From: Cronobacter condimenti 1330 | GTDB taxonomy: Bacteria > Pseudomonadota > Gammaproteobacteria > Enterobacterales > Enterobacteriaceae | Direction: 5' to 3' | DNA length: 64,000 nt | Assembly: GCF_001277255.1 (NCBI RefSeq) | Contig: NZ_CP012264.1 | Location: 4,154,001-4,218,000, forward strand | Part shown: positions 44,205 to 54,178 of the stretch, piece after piece | Numbering within the stretch: position 1 is the stretch's first letter | How the letters are laid out: each line of letters opens with the position of its first letter | Translations under genes and position numbers: made by a program | Notes under the pieces: model-generated | What the model saw: only the letters and a program-made list of their open reading frames with translations | Database searches by the model: none | Told to the model about the DNA's origin: nothing

Positions 44205-45117
44205 CGGCACGCGCGCGGGCGCGCTGGAACTGCCGGGCGGACGAGAACCCGGCGGCCAGCGCCGCCTGTTCTGTCCCCTGCCCCTGCAATAAACACTGGC
44301 TCGCAAACGCCACGCGCAGTTGCTCCAGATAGTCGCGCACGCTAATGCCTAAATGTTCCCTGAACAGCCGCGAGAGATGTCGTGGGCTGACATGCACCCG
44401 TCCGGCAATCTCCACCAGGCTCCATGCGCCCTGCGGGTGAGAAGCCAGTAAATCCTGGGCACGATGCACGGCGGGATGTAAATGATTACGGTAGCGCAGC
44501 CAGGGCGACAGCTGCGGGTCGTCGCCGGAGCGGCGAAACCACACGACCATCTCGCGCGCCACATCAAGCGCTGCACGCGGCCCGCTGAGACGATGGATCA
44601 GGTGCAAACTTAAATCGATACCGGAAGTGATGCCCGCGCTGGTCCAGATACCGCGATCTTCTACAAAAATACGGTTATCGCGGACCAGTGCGCCTGGCGC
44701 GGCCGTTTTCAGCCGGGCCAGTACATCGTGATGCGTGGTGCATTCTACCCCGTGCAGCAGCCCGGCCCGCGCCGCCAGCAGCGCCCCGGAACAGACACAA
44801 ATCAGGGTAAGCTGTCGGCTATGGATTTGGGGTTGCAGGCGCATCAGCCAGTTACGCGCGGCGAGCGCCTGCGGCGTATCAAACCAGCGGCTGGAATCTG
44901 ACACGCCCGGCAGGACGAGCAAACTGTGGGGTGGCAGGGTTTCTGGCAATGGTGCGATACCGGCGACCTGAAGCCCCGTCGACATGACGATGCGCTCATC
45001 AGGCCCGATATAATTGAGGCTGAATGCCTGACCCGCCAGCGCCAGCGTCTCCGCCGGGCCGGTTAAATCGAGCGCCATGACGCCAGGCAGCACCACAAAC
45101 CAGACAGGAATGGTCAT
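44197..45117 (-). CDS. GlxA-family transcriptional regulator (DJ-1/PfpI + AraC)
   Basis: 306 residues: an N-terminal DJ-1/PfpI-like domain (to about 190) with the Cys elbow ICVCSGALLAARAGL (C109), and a C-terminal AraC helix-turn-helix (LVEIAGRVHVSPRHLSRLFREHLGISVRDYLEQLRVAFA). The ATG overlaps the stop of the upstream hydrolase gene (ATGA), so the two are co-translated. It is likely to control that hydrolase and perhaps itself. Ligand unknown. Absent at this place in E. coli. Confidence 0.85.
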   Translation of the reverse strand: MTIPVWFVVLPGVMALDLTGPAETLALAGQAFSLNYIGPDERIVMSTGLQVAGIAPLPETLPPHSLLVLPGVSDSSRWFDTPQALAARNWLMRLQPQIHSRQLTLICVCSGALLAARAGLLHGVECTTHHDVLARLKTAAPGALVRDNRIFVEDRGIWTSAGITSGIDLSLHLIHRLSGPRAALDVAREMVVWFRRSGDDPQLSPWLRYRNHLHPAVHRAQDLLASHPQGAWSLVEIAGRVHVSPRHLSRLFREHLGISVRDYLEQLRVAFASQCLLQGQGTEQAALAAGFSSARQFQRARARAVN

Positions 45118-45656
45118 TCCAAAGACTCCAGACATTGCACCACGCTGCTAATCGTTGCAAAACGCCCCGCCAGCACCGTTTCGGTGCGGTGACGCAGCGT
45201 CTCCACATCCAGCGTTATCCCTTTCCACGTCATTGGGAAGGTGAGCGTCGCTTCGCTGACAAACGTCACCCGATAGCCCAGGTCAGAGGCGACACGCGTT
45301 GTGGTTTCGCAGCACTGTTCGGTACGGATACCGCAGATAATCAGGTGGTTAATATCTCTTTGGCGCAGCCATAAATCCAGCCCCGTATCGGTAAAGGCGT
45401 TATGGACATGTTTGTGGAAAGTGGCAGCGGCGCGGTGGCGTAAAAAGGGCATCGGCGTAACAAAGCCGGAATCCAGCGTAAACAGCGCATCGTCATCCAC
45501 GTGCAAGATGTCGACCACCGGCACATTGCGCGCCTCACAACCGTCGATAAGTTTATTCATGGCGTCACTGAAAGCCGGAAAGTCATCTTCACGCCAGTAG
45601 GGACGATGAAAGAAGGATTGTTGAGTATCAATATTCAGCAGGGCGGTACGCGTCAT
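45114..45656 (-). CDS. Isochorismatase-family cysteine hydrolase
   Basis: 180-residue cysteine hydrolase with the triad expected for the family: D10 (LLNIDTQQSFF), K82 (TFHKHVHNAF) and C115 (CGIRTEQCCETTTR). Substrates in this family range from isochorismate to nicotinamide and other amides, and the sequence does not decide. I start at MTRTALLNIDTQQ; the frame upstream is non-homologous. First gene of a two-gene unit with the GlxA-type regulator. Confidence 0.85.
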   Translation of the reverse strand: MTRTALLNIDTQQSFFHRPYWREDDFPAFSDAMNKLIDGCEARNVPVVDILHVDDDALFTLDSGFVTPMPFLRHRAAATFHKHVHNAFTDTGLDLWLRQRDINHLIICGIRTEQCCETTTRVASDLGYRVTFVSEATLTFPMTWKGITLDVETLRHRTETVLAGRFATISSVVQCLESLE

Positions 45657-45779
45657 TTCAGGACACCTGTGTGCGGGAGAGTGCCCCCTATTCTCACAGG
45701 CGCGGCTGCTATCGGGCAGACCAGAAAAGGACAAAAACCGGGCGTATCAGGACGCGTTTTTCTGCCCGCCCGGCGTTGT

Positions 45780-47234
45780 TCAGGACATCAGCGGCAACAG
45801 TTGACGGTAGAGTTGGCGGAAAGTTTCGCGCTGTTCGCCGTAGCGTTGATAGCGCGCCGCATCCGGCTGATGTTGTTGTTCCAGTGGCAAGGGAGGGAGC
45901 AGCTCGCACAACGGACGCTCAGGGGCGAGCGCGATTTGCGCAAGCCGCGCCGCGCCGAGCGCCGGACCAACATCGCCGCCGGTACGGTAATCCAGCGGCA
46001 TCCCGCTGATATCCGCCAGCATTTGCCGCCACCACGCACTGCGCGCGCCACCGCCGATGAGCGTAACGCTTTGCGGCGTGATGCCACATTCATGCACTAT
46101 ATCCATGCCATCGGCCAGCGCATAACCTACGCCCTCAAGCACCGCACGCGCCAGCTCAGCGGGGCCGTGCTCATGCGTCAGGCCAAAGAACACGCCTTTC
46201 GCCAGCGGATTATTGTGTGGCGTGCGTTCGCCGGAAAGATAAGGCAAAAACCAGACGGGGCTTACGTCCGCACGCGCGTGCTGTGCTGCGTTCAGCAGCG
46301 CTGGCACGTTTTCCATACCGGTCAGTCTGGCGGCCCAGTCAAGACATGACGCCGCACTCAGCATCACCGACATCAAATGCCAGCGCGCCGGTAAGGCATG
46401 ACAAAAGCTATGAACTGCGCGTTCGGGCTTTGAACGAAATCCGTCACTCACTGCGAAGTACACGCCGGAGGTGCCAAGCGATAACATCGCCTGGCCGGGA
46501 TCCGCGAGCCCGACGCCGACCGCGCCCGCAGCGTTATCCCCACCGCCTGCGACAACCGGCACCGTATTCATACCCCATGCCTGCGCAACCTCCGTTTTTA
46601 ACTGGCCGGTTATCTCGCTACCTTCAAAAAGCGCAGGCATCTGCGCGCGCTCCAGATGGCAGCCCGCAAGCATCGTCTCGCTCCAGTCACGTTGCGCCAC
46701 GTCGAGCCACATCGTACCTGCCGCGTCAGACATGTCGCTCGCAAAATCGCCTGTCATACGCAGCCGTAAGTAATCCTTCGGCAGCAACACTTTATCGAGC
46801 CGGTTGAATATTTCTGGCTCATGGCGCTCGACCCACAGCAATTTGGGCGCGGTGAAGCCTGGCATCATCAGATTGCCCGTAATAACGCGAGAATCGGCAA
46901 CTGCCTCTTCAAGGAGCGCGCACTCCTGTGCGCTGCGCCCGTCATTCCATAAAATGGCCGGACGCAACACCTGCTGATGTTTATCGAGCAATGTCGCGCC
47001 GTGCATTTGCCCGCTTAAGCCGATCGCTTTTACCTCGCGCAGGCTATGTTGCTGGCCCAGCGCTCGTATTGCGCGGTCCGTCGCATGCCACCAGCTTTCG
47101 GGATCTTGCTCTGACCATAACGGGTGTGGACGAGAAACCTGCAACGCCTCGCTTTGCGAGGTCACCAGCATTCCCTGATCATCCAGCAGAATGACTTTCA
47201 CCCCGGATGTGCCGAGGTCTATCCCTATATACAT
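45780..47234 (-). CDS. xylB: Xylulokinase XylB
   Basis: 484-residue FGGY-family kinase that phosphorylates D-xylulose to xylulose 5-phosphate, second step of xylose breakdown. N-terminal GIDLGTSGVKVILLD phosphate loop; GLSGQMHGATLLD substrate region; GGGARSAWWRQMLADI near the C-terminus. Same length as E. coli XylB. Downstream of xylA with a 53-base gap. Confidence 0.97.
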   Translation of the reverse strand: MYIGIDLGTSGVKVILLDDQGMLVTSQSEALQVSRPHPLWSEQDPESWWHATDRAIRALGQQHSLREVKAIGLSGQMHGATLLDKHQQVLRPAILWNDGRSAQECALLEEAVADSRVITGNLMMPGFTAPKLLWVERHEPEIFNRLDKVLLPKDYLRLRMTGDFASDMSDAAGTMWLDVAQRDWSETMLAGCHLERAQMPALFEGSEITGQLKTEVAQAWGMNTVPVVAGGGDNAAGAVGVGLADPGQAMLSLGTSGVYFAVSDGFRSKPERAVHSFCHALPARWHLMSVMLSAASCLDWAARLTGMENVPALLNAAQHARADVSPVWFLPYLSGERTPHNNPLAKGVFFGLTHEHGPAELARAVLEGVGYALADGMDIVHECGITPQSVTLIGGGARSAWWRQMLADISGMPLDYRTGGDVGPALGAARLAQIALAPERPLCELLPPLPLEQQHQPDAARYQRYGEQRETFRQLYRQLLPLMS

Positions 47235-47287
47235 AGCCGCCGCTCCTGAGCCAGCGCGCCGCTCTGGGGCGGCGCGACGCGTTTCGA

Positions 47288-48610
47288 TTATTTATCAAAG
47301 AGATAATAATTGACCAGATTTTCCAGCATTTCCTGATGCCCACTCTGATGCTGTGGCGCAAGATTATGCTCTTCTGCATACTGCGCCAGCTCGGCAAGCG
47401 TCATCTGGCCTTTCAGGATTTGCTGGCCCAGTTCGCCGTTCCAGCCCGCATAGCGGCGAGCGACGCGTTTATCCAGCTCGCCTTCTTCCAGCATTTTCGC
47501 CGCCACTTTCAGCGACAGCGCCATCGTATCCATCGCCCCGATATGCCCATAAAAGAGATCATATTTATCGGTGCTCTGGCGCCGTACTTTGGCGTCGAAA
47601 TTCAGGCCGCCGGTAGTAAAACCGCCCGCTTTGAGGATTTCATACATCACCAGCGCATTCTCTTCGACGCTGTTCGGGAACTGGTCAGTATCCCAGCCAA
47701 GCTGCGGATCGCCGCGGTTCGCATCCACCGAGCCAAAAATACCGAGCGCGATTGCGCTGGCAATTTCGTGGTGGAAAGAGTGCCCGGCAAGCGTGGCGTG
47801 GTTAGCCTCAATATTGAGCTTAATCTCTTTTTCTAGCCCAAACTGTTTCAGAAAGCCATACACCGTCGAGGCGTCATAATCGTACTGGTGTTTAGTTGGC
47901 TCCTGCGGCTTTGGCTCAATAAGCAGCGTGCCGCGAAAGCCGGTTTTATGCTTATGCTCGACCACCATTTGCATAAAGCGGCCCAGCTGTTCCCGCTCCT
48001 GGCGCAGGTCGGTATTGAGCAGCGTTTCGTAACCCTCACGGCCGCCCCACAGCACGTAGTTTTCGCCGCCTAGCTGGTGTGTCGCGTTCATGGCGTTGAC
48101 CACCTGCGTCGCCGCCCATGAGAACACTTCCGGGTCAGGATTCGTGGCAGCGCCTGCGCCGTAGCGCGGATGGGTGAAACAGTTGGCGGTGCCCCATAGC
48201 AGCTTCACCCCGCTCTCCTGTTGTTTTTGCGCCAGCACCTCGACCATCTGGGCGAAATTGTTCAGGTACTCTTTCAGGGACGCGCCTTCCGGCGACACGT
48301 CAACATCGTGAAAGCAGTAGTAAGGCACATTGAGCTTATGAAAAAACTCAAACGCTACATCGGCTTTGCGTTTCGCAAGGCTAAGCGCGTCGCCCGCCTG
48401 CTGCCACGGCCGTTCAAACGCGCCCACGCCAAACATATCCGAACCGTTCCAGCAGAAGGTGTGCCAGTAGCAAGCGGCGAAACGCAGATGATCTTCCATC
48501 CGTTTGCCGGCAACCAACTCGTCAGGATTGTAATGGCGGAATGCCAGGGGATTGGTGGTTTTCGGGCCTTCATAACGCACACGTTCAAGTTGGTCGAAAT
48601 AAGTCGGCAT
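47288..48610 (-). CDS. xylA: Xylose isomerase XylA
   Basis: Converts D-xylose to D-xylulose. The 440 residues equal the E. coli protein. Catalytic and metal residues are visible in NVPYYCFHDVDVSPEG (active-site His), LLIEPKPQEPTKHQ, IEANHATLAGHSFHHE, GSVDANRGDPQLGWDTDQFP and FDAKVRR. First gene of the leftward xylAB operon, divergent from xylFGH. Confidence 0.98.
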   Translation of the reverse strand: MPTYFDQLERVRYEGPKTTNPLAFRHYNPDELVAGKRMEDHLRFAACYWHTFCWNGSDMFGVGAFERPWQQAGDALSLAKRKADVAFEFFHKLNVPYYCFHDVDVSPEGASLKEYLNNFAQMVEVLAQKQQESGVKLLWGTANCFTHPRYGAGAATNPDPEVFSWAATQVVNAMNATHQLGGENYVLWGGREGYETLLNTDLRQEREQLGRFMQMVVEHKHKTGFRGTLLIEPKPQEPTKHQYDYDASTVYGFLKQFGLEKEIKLNIEANHATLAGHSFHHEIASAIALGIFGSVDANRGDPQLGWDTDQFPNSVEENALVMYEILKAGGFTTGGLNFDAKVRRQSTDKYDLFYGHIGAMDTMALSLKVAAKMLEEGELDKRVARRYAGWNGELGQQILKGQMTLAELAQYAEEHNLAPQHQSGHQEMLENLVNYYLFDK

Positions 48611-48992
48611 AATTGACTCCGTAATCAGGGCTGTTCCAGCGAGAATAAATTAATCCTGGAATTTCCTTTGCCGTTGCTCAATTACGTTATTTCACACTGC
48701 GATTAAGAGAATGCACAAATGTGCGCTGGCTCGCAAAAAAGCGCTTAGCGCTACACAATATTGCATTGCGGGATAAATTCCATTTTGCTTGTGAAACATT
48801 TAGATTTAACATTTGAAATCCGATCGACGTCATAAAATCAGAAATAAACAAAAAAACGTAACCCAAAGATTAAAATCTGTAATTGATCCCTGGCCTTTCC
48901 GCGCTAAAAATTCCTGCGTCCGTAAGTATGAATGTCCGTTTCGTCCCCGATGAATTAAGCCCATTCGTAACACTGGAACAGGTATAAAAATC
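48611..48992. promoter_or_regulatory. Divergent xylA / xylF control region
   Basis: This 382-base region separates xylAB and xylFGH. On the xylA side, the minus strand reads AGTGTGAAATAACGTAATTG then AGCAAC (48673-48698), closely like the E. coli xylA promoter segment. On the xylF side lies the XylR-like site described separately. A TTGTGAAACATTTAGAT sequence near 48789 could be a weak CRP half-site, as CRP activates both operons in E. coli. Confidence 0.75.
48841..48885 (+). promoter_or_regulatory. XylR operator for xylFGH
   Basis: Contains GAAATAAACAAAAAAACGTA followed by AAAGATTAAAATCTGTAATTG, two direct-repeat-like halves. From memory this strongly resembles the E. coli XylR I_F site (GAAATAACCAAAAATCGTAA, then AAAGATAAAAATCTGTAATTG). 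It is about 110-150 bases before the xylF start. Confidence 0.75.
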
Positions 48993-49985
48993 ATGAAAAT
49001 AAAGCAGCTTATTCTTACCCTGTGCGCGTCGCTGGTGTTAACCAGCTTCAGCGGCATCGCAAAAGACGTGAAAATCGGCATGGCGATTGACGACCTGCGT
49101 CTTGAGCGCTGGCAGAAAGATCGCGACATCTTCGTCAGCAAAGCAGAATCACTGGGCGCTAAAGTCTTTGTCCAGTCCGCTAATGGCAATGAAGAGACGC
49201 AAATGTCGCAAATTGAAAACATGATCAACCGCGGCGTGGATGTATTGGTCATTATTCCCTACAACGGCCAGGTATTAAGTAATGTTATTGCCGAGGCAAA
49301 ACGCGAAGGAATTAAAGTACTGGCGTATGACCGTATGATTAATAACGCTGATATCGATTTTTATATTTCTTTTGACAATGAAAAGGTCGGCGAAATTCAG
49401 GCACAGAGCCTGGTAGACAACGTGCCACAGGGAAATTATTTCCTGATGGGAGGCTCGCCCGTTGATAATAATGCGCGTCTGTTTCGCGATGGGCAAATGA
49501 AAGTGCTGAAGCCCTTTATCGACAGTGGAAAAATAAAAGTTGTGGGCGATCAGTGGGTCGATGGTTGGCTACCCGAAAACGCGCTGAAAATTATGGAAAA
49601 CGCACTGACCGCTAATAATAACAAAATCGATGCTGTCGTCGCCTCGAACGACGCGACCGCAGGCGGTGCTATTCAGGCGCTGAGCGCGCAAGGCCTTGCC
49701 AGTAAGGTAGCGATTTCGGGTCAGGACGCCGACCTCGCCGGTATTAAGCGCATCATGGCTGGCACACAAACCATGACGGTCTATAAACCTATTACCCAAC
49801 TTGCGAATACGGCAGCGGAAGTTGCGGTGGAGCTTGGCAACGACAAGCAGCCAAAATCCGATGCCACCCTCAATAACGGGCTTAAAGATGTCCCCTCACG
49901 CCTGTTAACCCCCATCAAAGTGGATAAATCCAACATTGAATCCACCGTCATAAAAGACGGCTTCCATAAAAAGAGCGATCTGTAA
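48993..49985 (+). CDS. xylF: D-xylose-binding periplasmic protein XylF
   Basis: 330-residue periplasmic receptor for the high-affinity xylose ABC importer. Signal peptide IKQLILTLCASLVLTSFSGIA, then mature KDVKIGMAIDDLRLERWQKDRDIF, the standard XylF start. Sugar-binding family 4 fold with SANGNEETQMSQIENMI and VVASNDATAGGAIQAL. First gene of xylFGHR. Confidence 0.97.
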   Translation: MKIKQLILTLCASLVLTSFSGIAKDVKIGMAIDDLRLERWQKDRDIFVSKAESLGAKVFVQSANGNEETQMSQIENMINRGVDVLVIIPYNGQVLSNVIAEAKREGIKVLAYDRMINNADIDFYISFDNEKVGEIQAQSLVDNVPQGNYFLMGGSPVDNNARLFRDGQMKVLKPFIDSGKIKVVGDQWVDGWLPENALKIMENALTANNNKIDAVVASNDATAGGAIQALSAQGLASKVAISGQDADLAGIKRIMAGTQTMTVYKPITQLANTAAEVAVELGNDKQPKSDATLNNGLKDVPSRLLTPIKVDKSNIESTVIKDGFHKKSDL

Positions 49986-50052
49986 TTTTGCGGCGTTCGC
50001 GGGATAACGCGAACGCCAGTGCTGCTTTTCGACCAGTGCAGGCGGAATCCTT

Positions 50053-51594
50053 ATGCCTTATTTACTCGAAATGAAAAACATCACTAAAGCCTTTGGCGCC
50101 GTCAAAGCGGTCGATAACGTGTCGCTTGCGCTGGCGCCAGGCCAAGTGATGTCGCTGTGCGGTGAAAACGGCTCTGGCAAATCAACGCTAATGAAAGTGC
50201 TGTGTGGAATCTATCCCTGGGGCAGTTATGAGGGTGAAATCACGTTTGCCGGCGAGCCGCTGACACCGACGCATATTCGCGATACTGAACGCAAAGGCAT
50301 CGCGATTATTCACCAGGAGCTGGCGCTCGTAAAAAACCTGACTGTGCTGGAAAACATCTTTTTAGGCGCAGAAATCACGCGTCACGGCGTGCTGGATTAT
50401 GACGCGATGACGCTACGGTGCGAAAAATTGCTGGCGCAGGTGAGTCTGTTCGTTTCACCGCATACCCGCACGGGCGATCTCGGGCTTGGGCAACAGCAAC
50501 TGGTGGAGATTGCCAAAGCGCTCAATAAACAGGTGCGCCTGTTGGTGCTGGATGAACCTACCGCGTCACTCACCGAGCAGGAAACCGCGCTGCTGCTGGA
50601 TATCATTCGTGACCTGCAACAGCACGGCATCGCCTGCATTTATATTTCTCACAAGCTCAATGAAGTCAAAGCGATATCAGACACGATTTGCGTCATTCGC
50701 GATGGTAAGCCCATCAGTACGCGGCCTGCGGCGCAGATGAGCGAAGAAGAGATCATCGCCATGATGGTTGGCCGTGAACTGACAGCGCTCTATCCCAGCG
50801 AACCTCATAGCCCCGGCGAAGAGATCCTGCGCGTCGAGAACCTGACGGCCTGGCACCCGGTCAATCGGCATATCCAGCGTGTCAGCTCGTTGTCTTTTAC
50901 GCTGCGGCGGGGTGAAATTCTCGGTATCGCCGGGTTAGTGGGCGCTGGGCGCACCGAGGCAATGCAATGTTTGTTTGGCGTCTGGCCTGGGCGCTGGCAA
51001 GGCAATGTCTTTATCGACGGCGCGCCGGTAACCATTCGTCACTGCCAGCAGGCCATCGCCCACGGCATTGCCATGGTGCCGGAAGATCGGAAAAAAGATG
51101 GCATCGTGCCCGTGATGGCGGTGGGGCAAAACATCACGCTTGCAGCGCTGGATCAGTTCAGCGGGCCGCTCAGCGCGCTGGATGCGGCCGCTGAGCAGCA
51201 GTGCATTCTCGATTCACTCCAGCGCCTCAAAGTGAAAACCGCCTCACCGATGCTGGCGATTGGCCGCCTCAGTGGTGGCAATCAACAAAAAGCGATCCTT
51301 GCACGCTGCCTGTTGCTGAATCCCCGCATTCTCATTCTGGATGAGCCGACTCGCGGCATTGATATCGGCGCGAAATATGAAATCTACAAGCTCATTCACC
51401 AACTGGTACAGCAAGGTATCGCCGTCATCGTTATTTCATCGGAACTCCCGGAAGTGCTCGGCCTGAGCGACCGGGTGCTGGTAATGCATGAAGGCCGCCT
51501 GAAAGCCAACCTGATAAACCATAACCTGACGCAGGAACAGGTGATGGAAGCCGCCCTGAGGAGCGATCGCCATGTCGAAAAGCAACCCGTCTGA
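50053..51594 (+). CDS. xylG: Xylose ABC transporter ATP-binding protein XylG
   Basis: 513-residue tandem ATPase of the sugar importer. The first cassette has Walker A GENGSGKST and signature LGLGQQQLVEIA with LLVLDEPTASL. The second has the degenerate P-loop GLVGAGRTE typical of sugar ABC ATPases, and signature LSGGNQQKAIL with ILILDEPTRGID. Overlaps xylH by 23 bases. Confidence 0.97.
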   Translation: MPYLLEMKNITKAFGAVKAVDNVSLALAPGQVMSLCGENGSGKSTLMKVLCGIYPWGSYEGEITFAGEPLTPTHIRDTERKGIAIIHQELALVKNLTVLENIFLGAEITRHGVLDYDAMTLRCEKLLAQVSLFVSPHTRTGDLGLGQQQLVEIAKALNKQVRLLVLDEPTASLTEQETALLLDIIRDLQQHGIACIYISHKLNEVKAISDTICVIRDGKPISTRPAAQMSEEEIIAMMVGRELTALYPSEPHSPGEEILRVENLTAWHPVNRHIQRVSSLSFTLRRGEILGIAGLVGAGRTEAMQCLFGVWPGRWQGNVFIDGAPVTIRHCQQAIAHGIAMVPEDRKKDGIVPVMAVGQNITLAALDQFSGPLSALDAAAEQQCILDSLQRLKVKTASPMLAIGRLSGGNQQKAILARCLLLNPRILILDEPTRGIDIGAKYEIYKLIHQLVQQGIAVIVISSELPEVLGLSDRVLVMHEGRLKANLINHNLTQEQVMEAALRSDRHVEKQPV

Positions 51595-52762
51595 AATCAA
51601 GCTGGCCGCGCCGTCAGCCTCTTCGCCAGCCTCATTCAGCGCCCTGAATAAAATCAATTTTCAGGTATTCGTGATGATTGCCGCCATTGTGGCCATCATG
51701 CTGTTTTTCACTCTGATGACTGACGGCGCGTACTTGAGCGCCCGCAACATCTCTAACCTGCTGCGTCAGACCGCCATTACCGGCATCCTGGCGGTTGGCA
51801 TGGTCTTCGTGATTATTTCGGCAGAAATCGATCTCTCCGTCGGCTCAATGATGGGATTGCTGGGCGGCGCAGCGGCCATTTTCGACGTCTGGCTGGGCTG
51901 GCCGCTGCCGCTGACGATTGTCGTGACGCTGCTGCTCGGCCTGCTGTTGGGCGCCTGGAATGGCTGGTGGGTGGCCTACCGGAAAGTACCCTCATTTATC
52001 GTTACGCTTGCGGGCATGCTGGCTTTTCGCGGCGTGTTGATAGGCATCACGAACGGTACAACCGTTTCACCGACCAGCCCGGCAATGTCGCAAATTGGAC
52101 AGAGTTACCTGCCGGGCGGCGTCGGTTTTGGTATCGGGGCCGTGGCTCTTGCACTCTTTATCTTCTGGCAATGGCGCGGACGTATGCGCCGTCAGGCGCT
52201 TGGGCTCACATCCACCGCATCGACCACGATCATCAGTAAACAGGCGCTGACCGCCATCATTGTGCTTGGGGCTATCTGGCTGCTGAATGATTATCGCGGC
52301 GTCCCTACGCCAGTGCTTATCCTGACGTTCCTGCTGCTGGCGGGCATGTTTATGGCGCTGCATACCGCTTTTGGCCGCCGCATTTACGCCATCGGCGGGA
52401 ATCTCGACGCTGCAAGGCTTTCGGGAATTAACGTAGAGCGCACCAAACTGGCGGTATTTGCAATAAACGGTCTTATGGTGGCCATTGCAGGCCTCATTCT
52501 GAGTTCACGTCTCGGCGCAGGCTCGCCCTCGGCAGGGAATATTGCCGAGCTGGACGCCATCGCCGCTTGCGTTATTGGCGGTACCAGCCTTGCAGGCGGC
52601 GTCGGGAGCGTAGCAGGCGCGGTGATGGGGGCGTTTATCATGGCGTCGCTTGATAACGGCATGAGCATGATGGACGTGCCCACTTTCTGGCAATACATCG
52701 TCAAAGGCGCCATTTTGCTGCTGGCGGTCTGGATGGATTCCGCGACGCGCAGGCGCGTATAA
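51572..52762 (+). CDS. xylH: Xylose ABC transporter permease XylH
   Basis: 396-residue inner-membrane permease with about ten spans of the BPD_transp_2 family. Characteristic ISAEIDLSVGSMMGLLG and AARLSGINVERTKLAVFAINGLM followed by IAACVIGGTSLAGGVGSVAGAVMGA. Its start lies within the end of xylG. Confidence 0.97.
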   Translation: MSKSNPSEIKLAAPSASSPASFSALNKINFQVFVMIAAIVAIMLFFTLMTDGAYLSARNISNLLRQTAITGILAVGMVFVIISAEIDLSVGSMMGLLGGAAAIFDVWLGWPLPLTIVVTLLLGLLLGAWNGWWVAYRKVPSFIVTLAGMLAFRGVLIGITNGTTVSPTSPAMSQIGQSYLPGGVGFGIGAVALALFIFWQWRGRMRRQALGLTSTASTTIISKQALTAIIVLGAIWLLNDYRGVPTPVLILTFLLLAGMFMALHTAFGRRIYAIGGNLDAARLSGINVERTKLAVFAINGLMVAIAGLILSSRLGAGSPSAGNIAELDAIAACVIGGTSLAGGVGSVAGAVMGAFIMASLDNGMSMMDVPTFWQYIVKGAILLLAVWMDSATRRRV

Positions 52763-52860
52763 CCATAACCTGCAATGGATCACATTGCCGGTTAGCGGTT
52801 GTCCTGCCTCGCGGGATATGTGTTATTCAAACAACAAGTTCAAGGCCGGATACCGACACT

Positions 52861-54039
52861 ATGTTTGAAAAGCGTCATCGCATTACGCTGCTGTTTAACG
52901 CCAATAAAGCTTATGACCGCCAGGTGGTCGAAGGGGTTGGCGAGTATTTGCAGGCGTCTCAGTCGGAGTGGGATATCTTCATGGAAGAGGATTTCCGCAC
53001 CCGCATTGAGAACATCAAAGAATGGCTGGGCGACGGGGTTATTGCCGATTTTGACGATCCGGAGATAGAGCAGCTTCTGAAAGATGTCCAGGTACCGATT
53101 GTCGGCGTTGGCGGCTCTTATCACCGTCCGGAACATTATCCGCCTGTGCACTATATCGCGACCGACAACTACGCGCTGGTCGAAAGCGCATTTTTACACC
53201 TCAAAGAGAAAGGGGTGCACCGTTTCGCCTTTTATGGCCTGCCCTCTTCAACCGGCAAACGCTGGGCCGCCGAACGGGAACATGCGTTCAGCGAGCTGGT
53301 AGCCCGCGAAAAATATCGCGGCGTCATTTATCAGGGGCTGGAAACCGCGCCGGAAAACTGGCAGCACGCGCAGAACCGGCTTTCTGACTGGCTTCAGACG
53401 CTGCCGCCTCAGACCGGCATTATTGCGGTTACCGATGCGCGGGCGCGTCATCTTCTACAGGTATGCGAACACCTCCATATTCCGGTACCGGAGAAACTGT
53501 GTGTGATCGGCATTGATAACGAAGAACTGACCCGTTATCTCTCCCGCGTCGCCCTCTCTTCCGTGGCGCAGGGCACGCGGCAAATGGGTTATCAGGCCGC
53601 AAAATTGCTGCATCGCCTTCTGGATAACGAAAATCTGCCGCTCCAGCGCGTGCTGGTCCCCCCTGCGCGGGTCGTCGAACGACGCTCGACCGATTACCGT
53701 TCGCTGCACGATCCTGCCGTAATTCAGGCAATGCACTACATCCGCAACCATGCCTGTAAAGGCATTAAAGTCGAGCAGGTGCTGGATGCCGTCGGTATTT
53801 CTCGCTCCAACCTGGAAAAACGCTTTAAAGAAGAGGTCGGCGAAACCATACACGCGGTGATCCATGCTGAGAAGCTGGAAAAAGCGCGCAGCCTGCTGAT
53901 TTCAACGTCACTGAGCATTAACGAAATTTCGCAAATGTGCGGCTATCCGTCGCTGCAATATTTCTACTCGGTATTTAAAAAAGAGTACGACACCACGCCG
54001 AAGGATTATCGCGAGCGGTTCAGCGAAGTGGTTGTGTAA
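52861..54039 (+). CDS. xylR: Xylose operon activator XylR
   Basis: 392-residue activator, the E. coli length. The N-terminal 270 residues are a LacI-like sugar-binding domain that binds xylose. The C-terminal AraC helix-turn-helix is GIKVEQVLDAVGISRSNLEKRFKEEVGETIHAVIHAEKLEKARSLL. It activates xylAB and xylFGH in the presence of xylose. About 100 bases after xylH, as in E. coli. Confidence 0.97.
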   Translation: MFEKRHRITLLFNANKAYDRQVVEGVGEYLQASQSEWDIFMEEDFRTRIENIKEWLGDGVIADFDDPEIEQLLKDVQVPIVGVGGSYHRPEHYPPVHYIATDNYALVESAFLHLKEKGVHRFAFYGLPSSTGKRWAAEREHAFSELVAREKYRGVIYQGLETAPENWQHAQNRLSDWLQTLPPQTGIIAVTDARARHLLQVCEHLHIPVPEKLCVIGIDNEELTRYLSRVALSSVAQGTRQMGYQAAKLLHRLLDNENLPLQRVLVPPARVVERRSTDYRSLHDPAVIQAMHYIRNHACKGIKVEQVLDAVGISRSNLEKRFKEEVGETIHAVIHAEKLEKARSLLISTSLSINEISQMCGYPSLQYFYSVFKKEYDTTPKDYRERFSEVVV

Positions 54040-54123
54040 AGGGCAGGCTAAAGGTTAAGCACGGCTTATGACGAAAGACGAGATTGCCCGTGTGATGGCG
54101 ATAATGCCAAAGGGCATCACAAT

Positions 54124-54153
54124 AAAAAACGTCTTCCGAAGAAGACGTTTTTT
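54124..54153. terminator. Bidirectional terminator between xylR and bax
   Basis: AAAAAACGTCTTC / GAAGACGTTTTTT with a 4-base loop, 85 bases after the xylR stop and just before the bax 3' end. Confidence 0.9.
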
Positions 54154-54178
54154 GCCTCTGAGCCAGGAGTGCGGCTAA

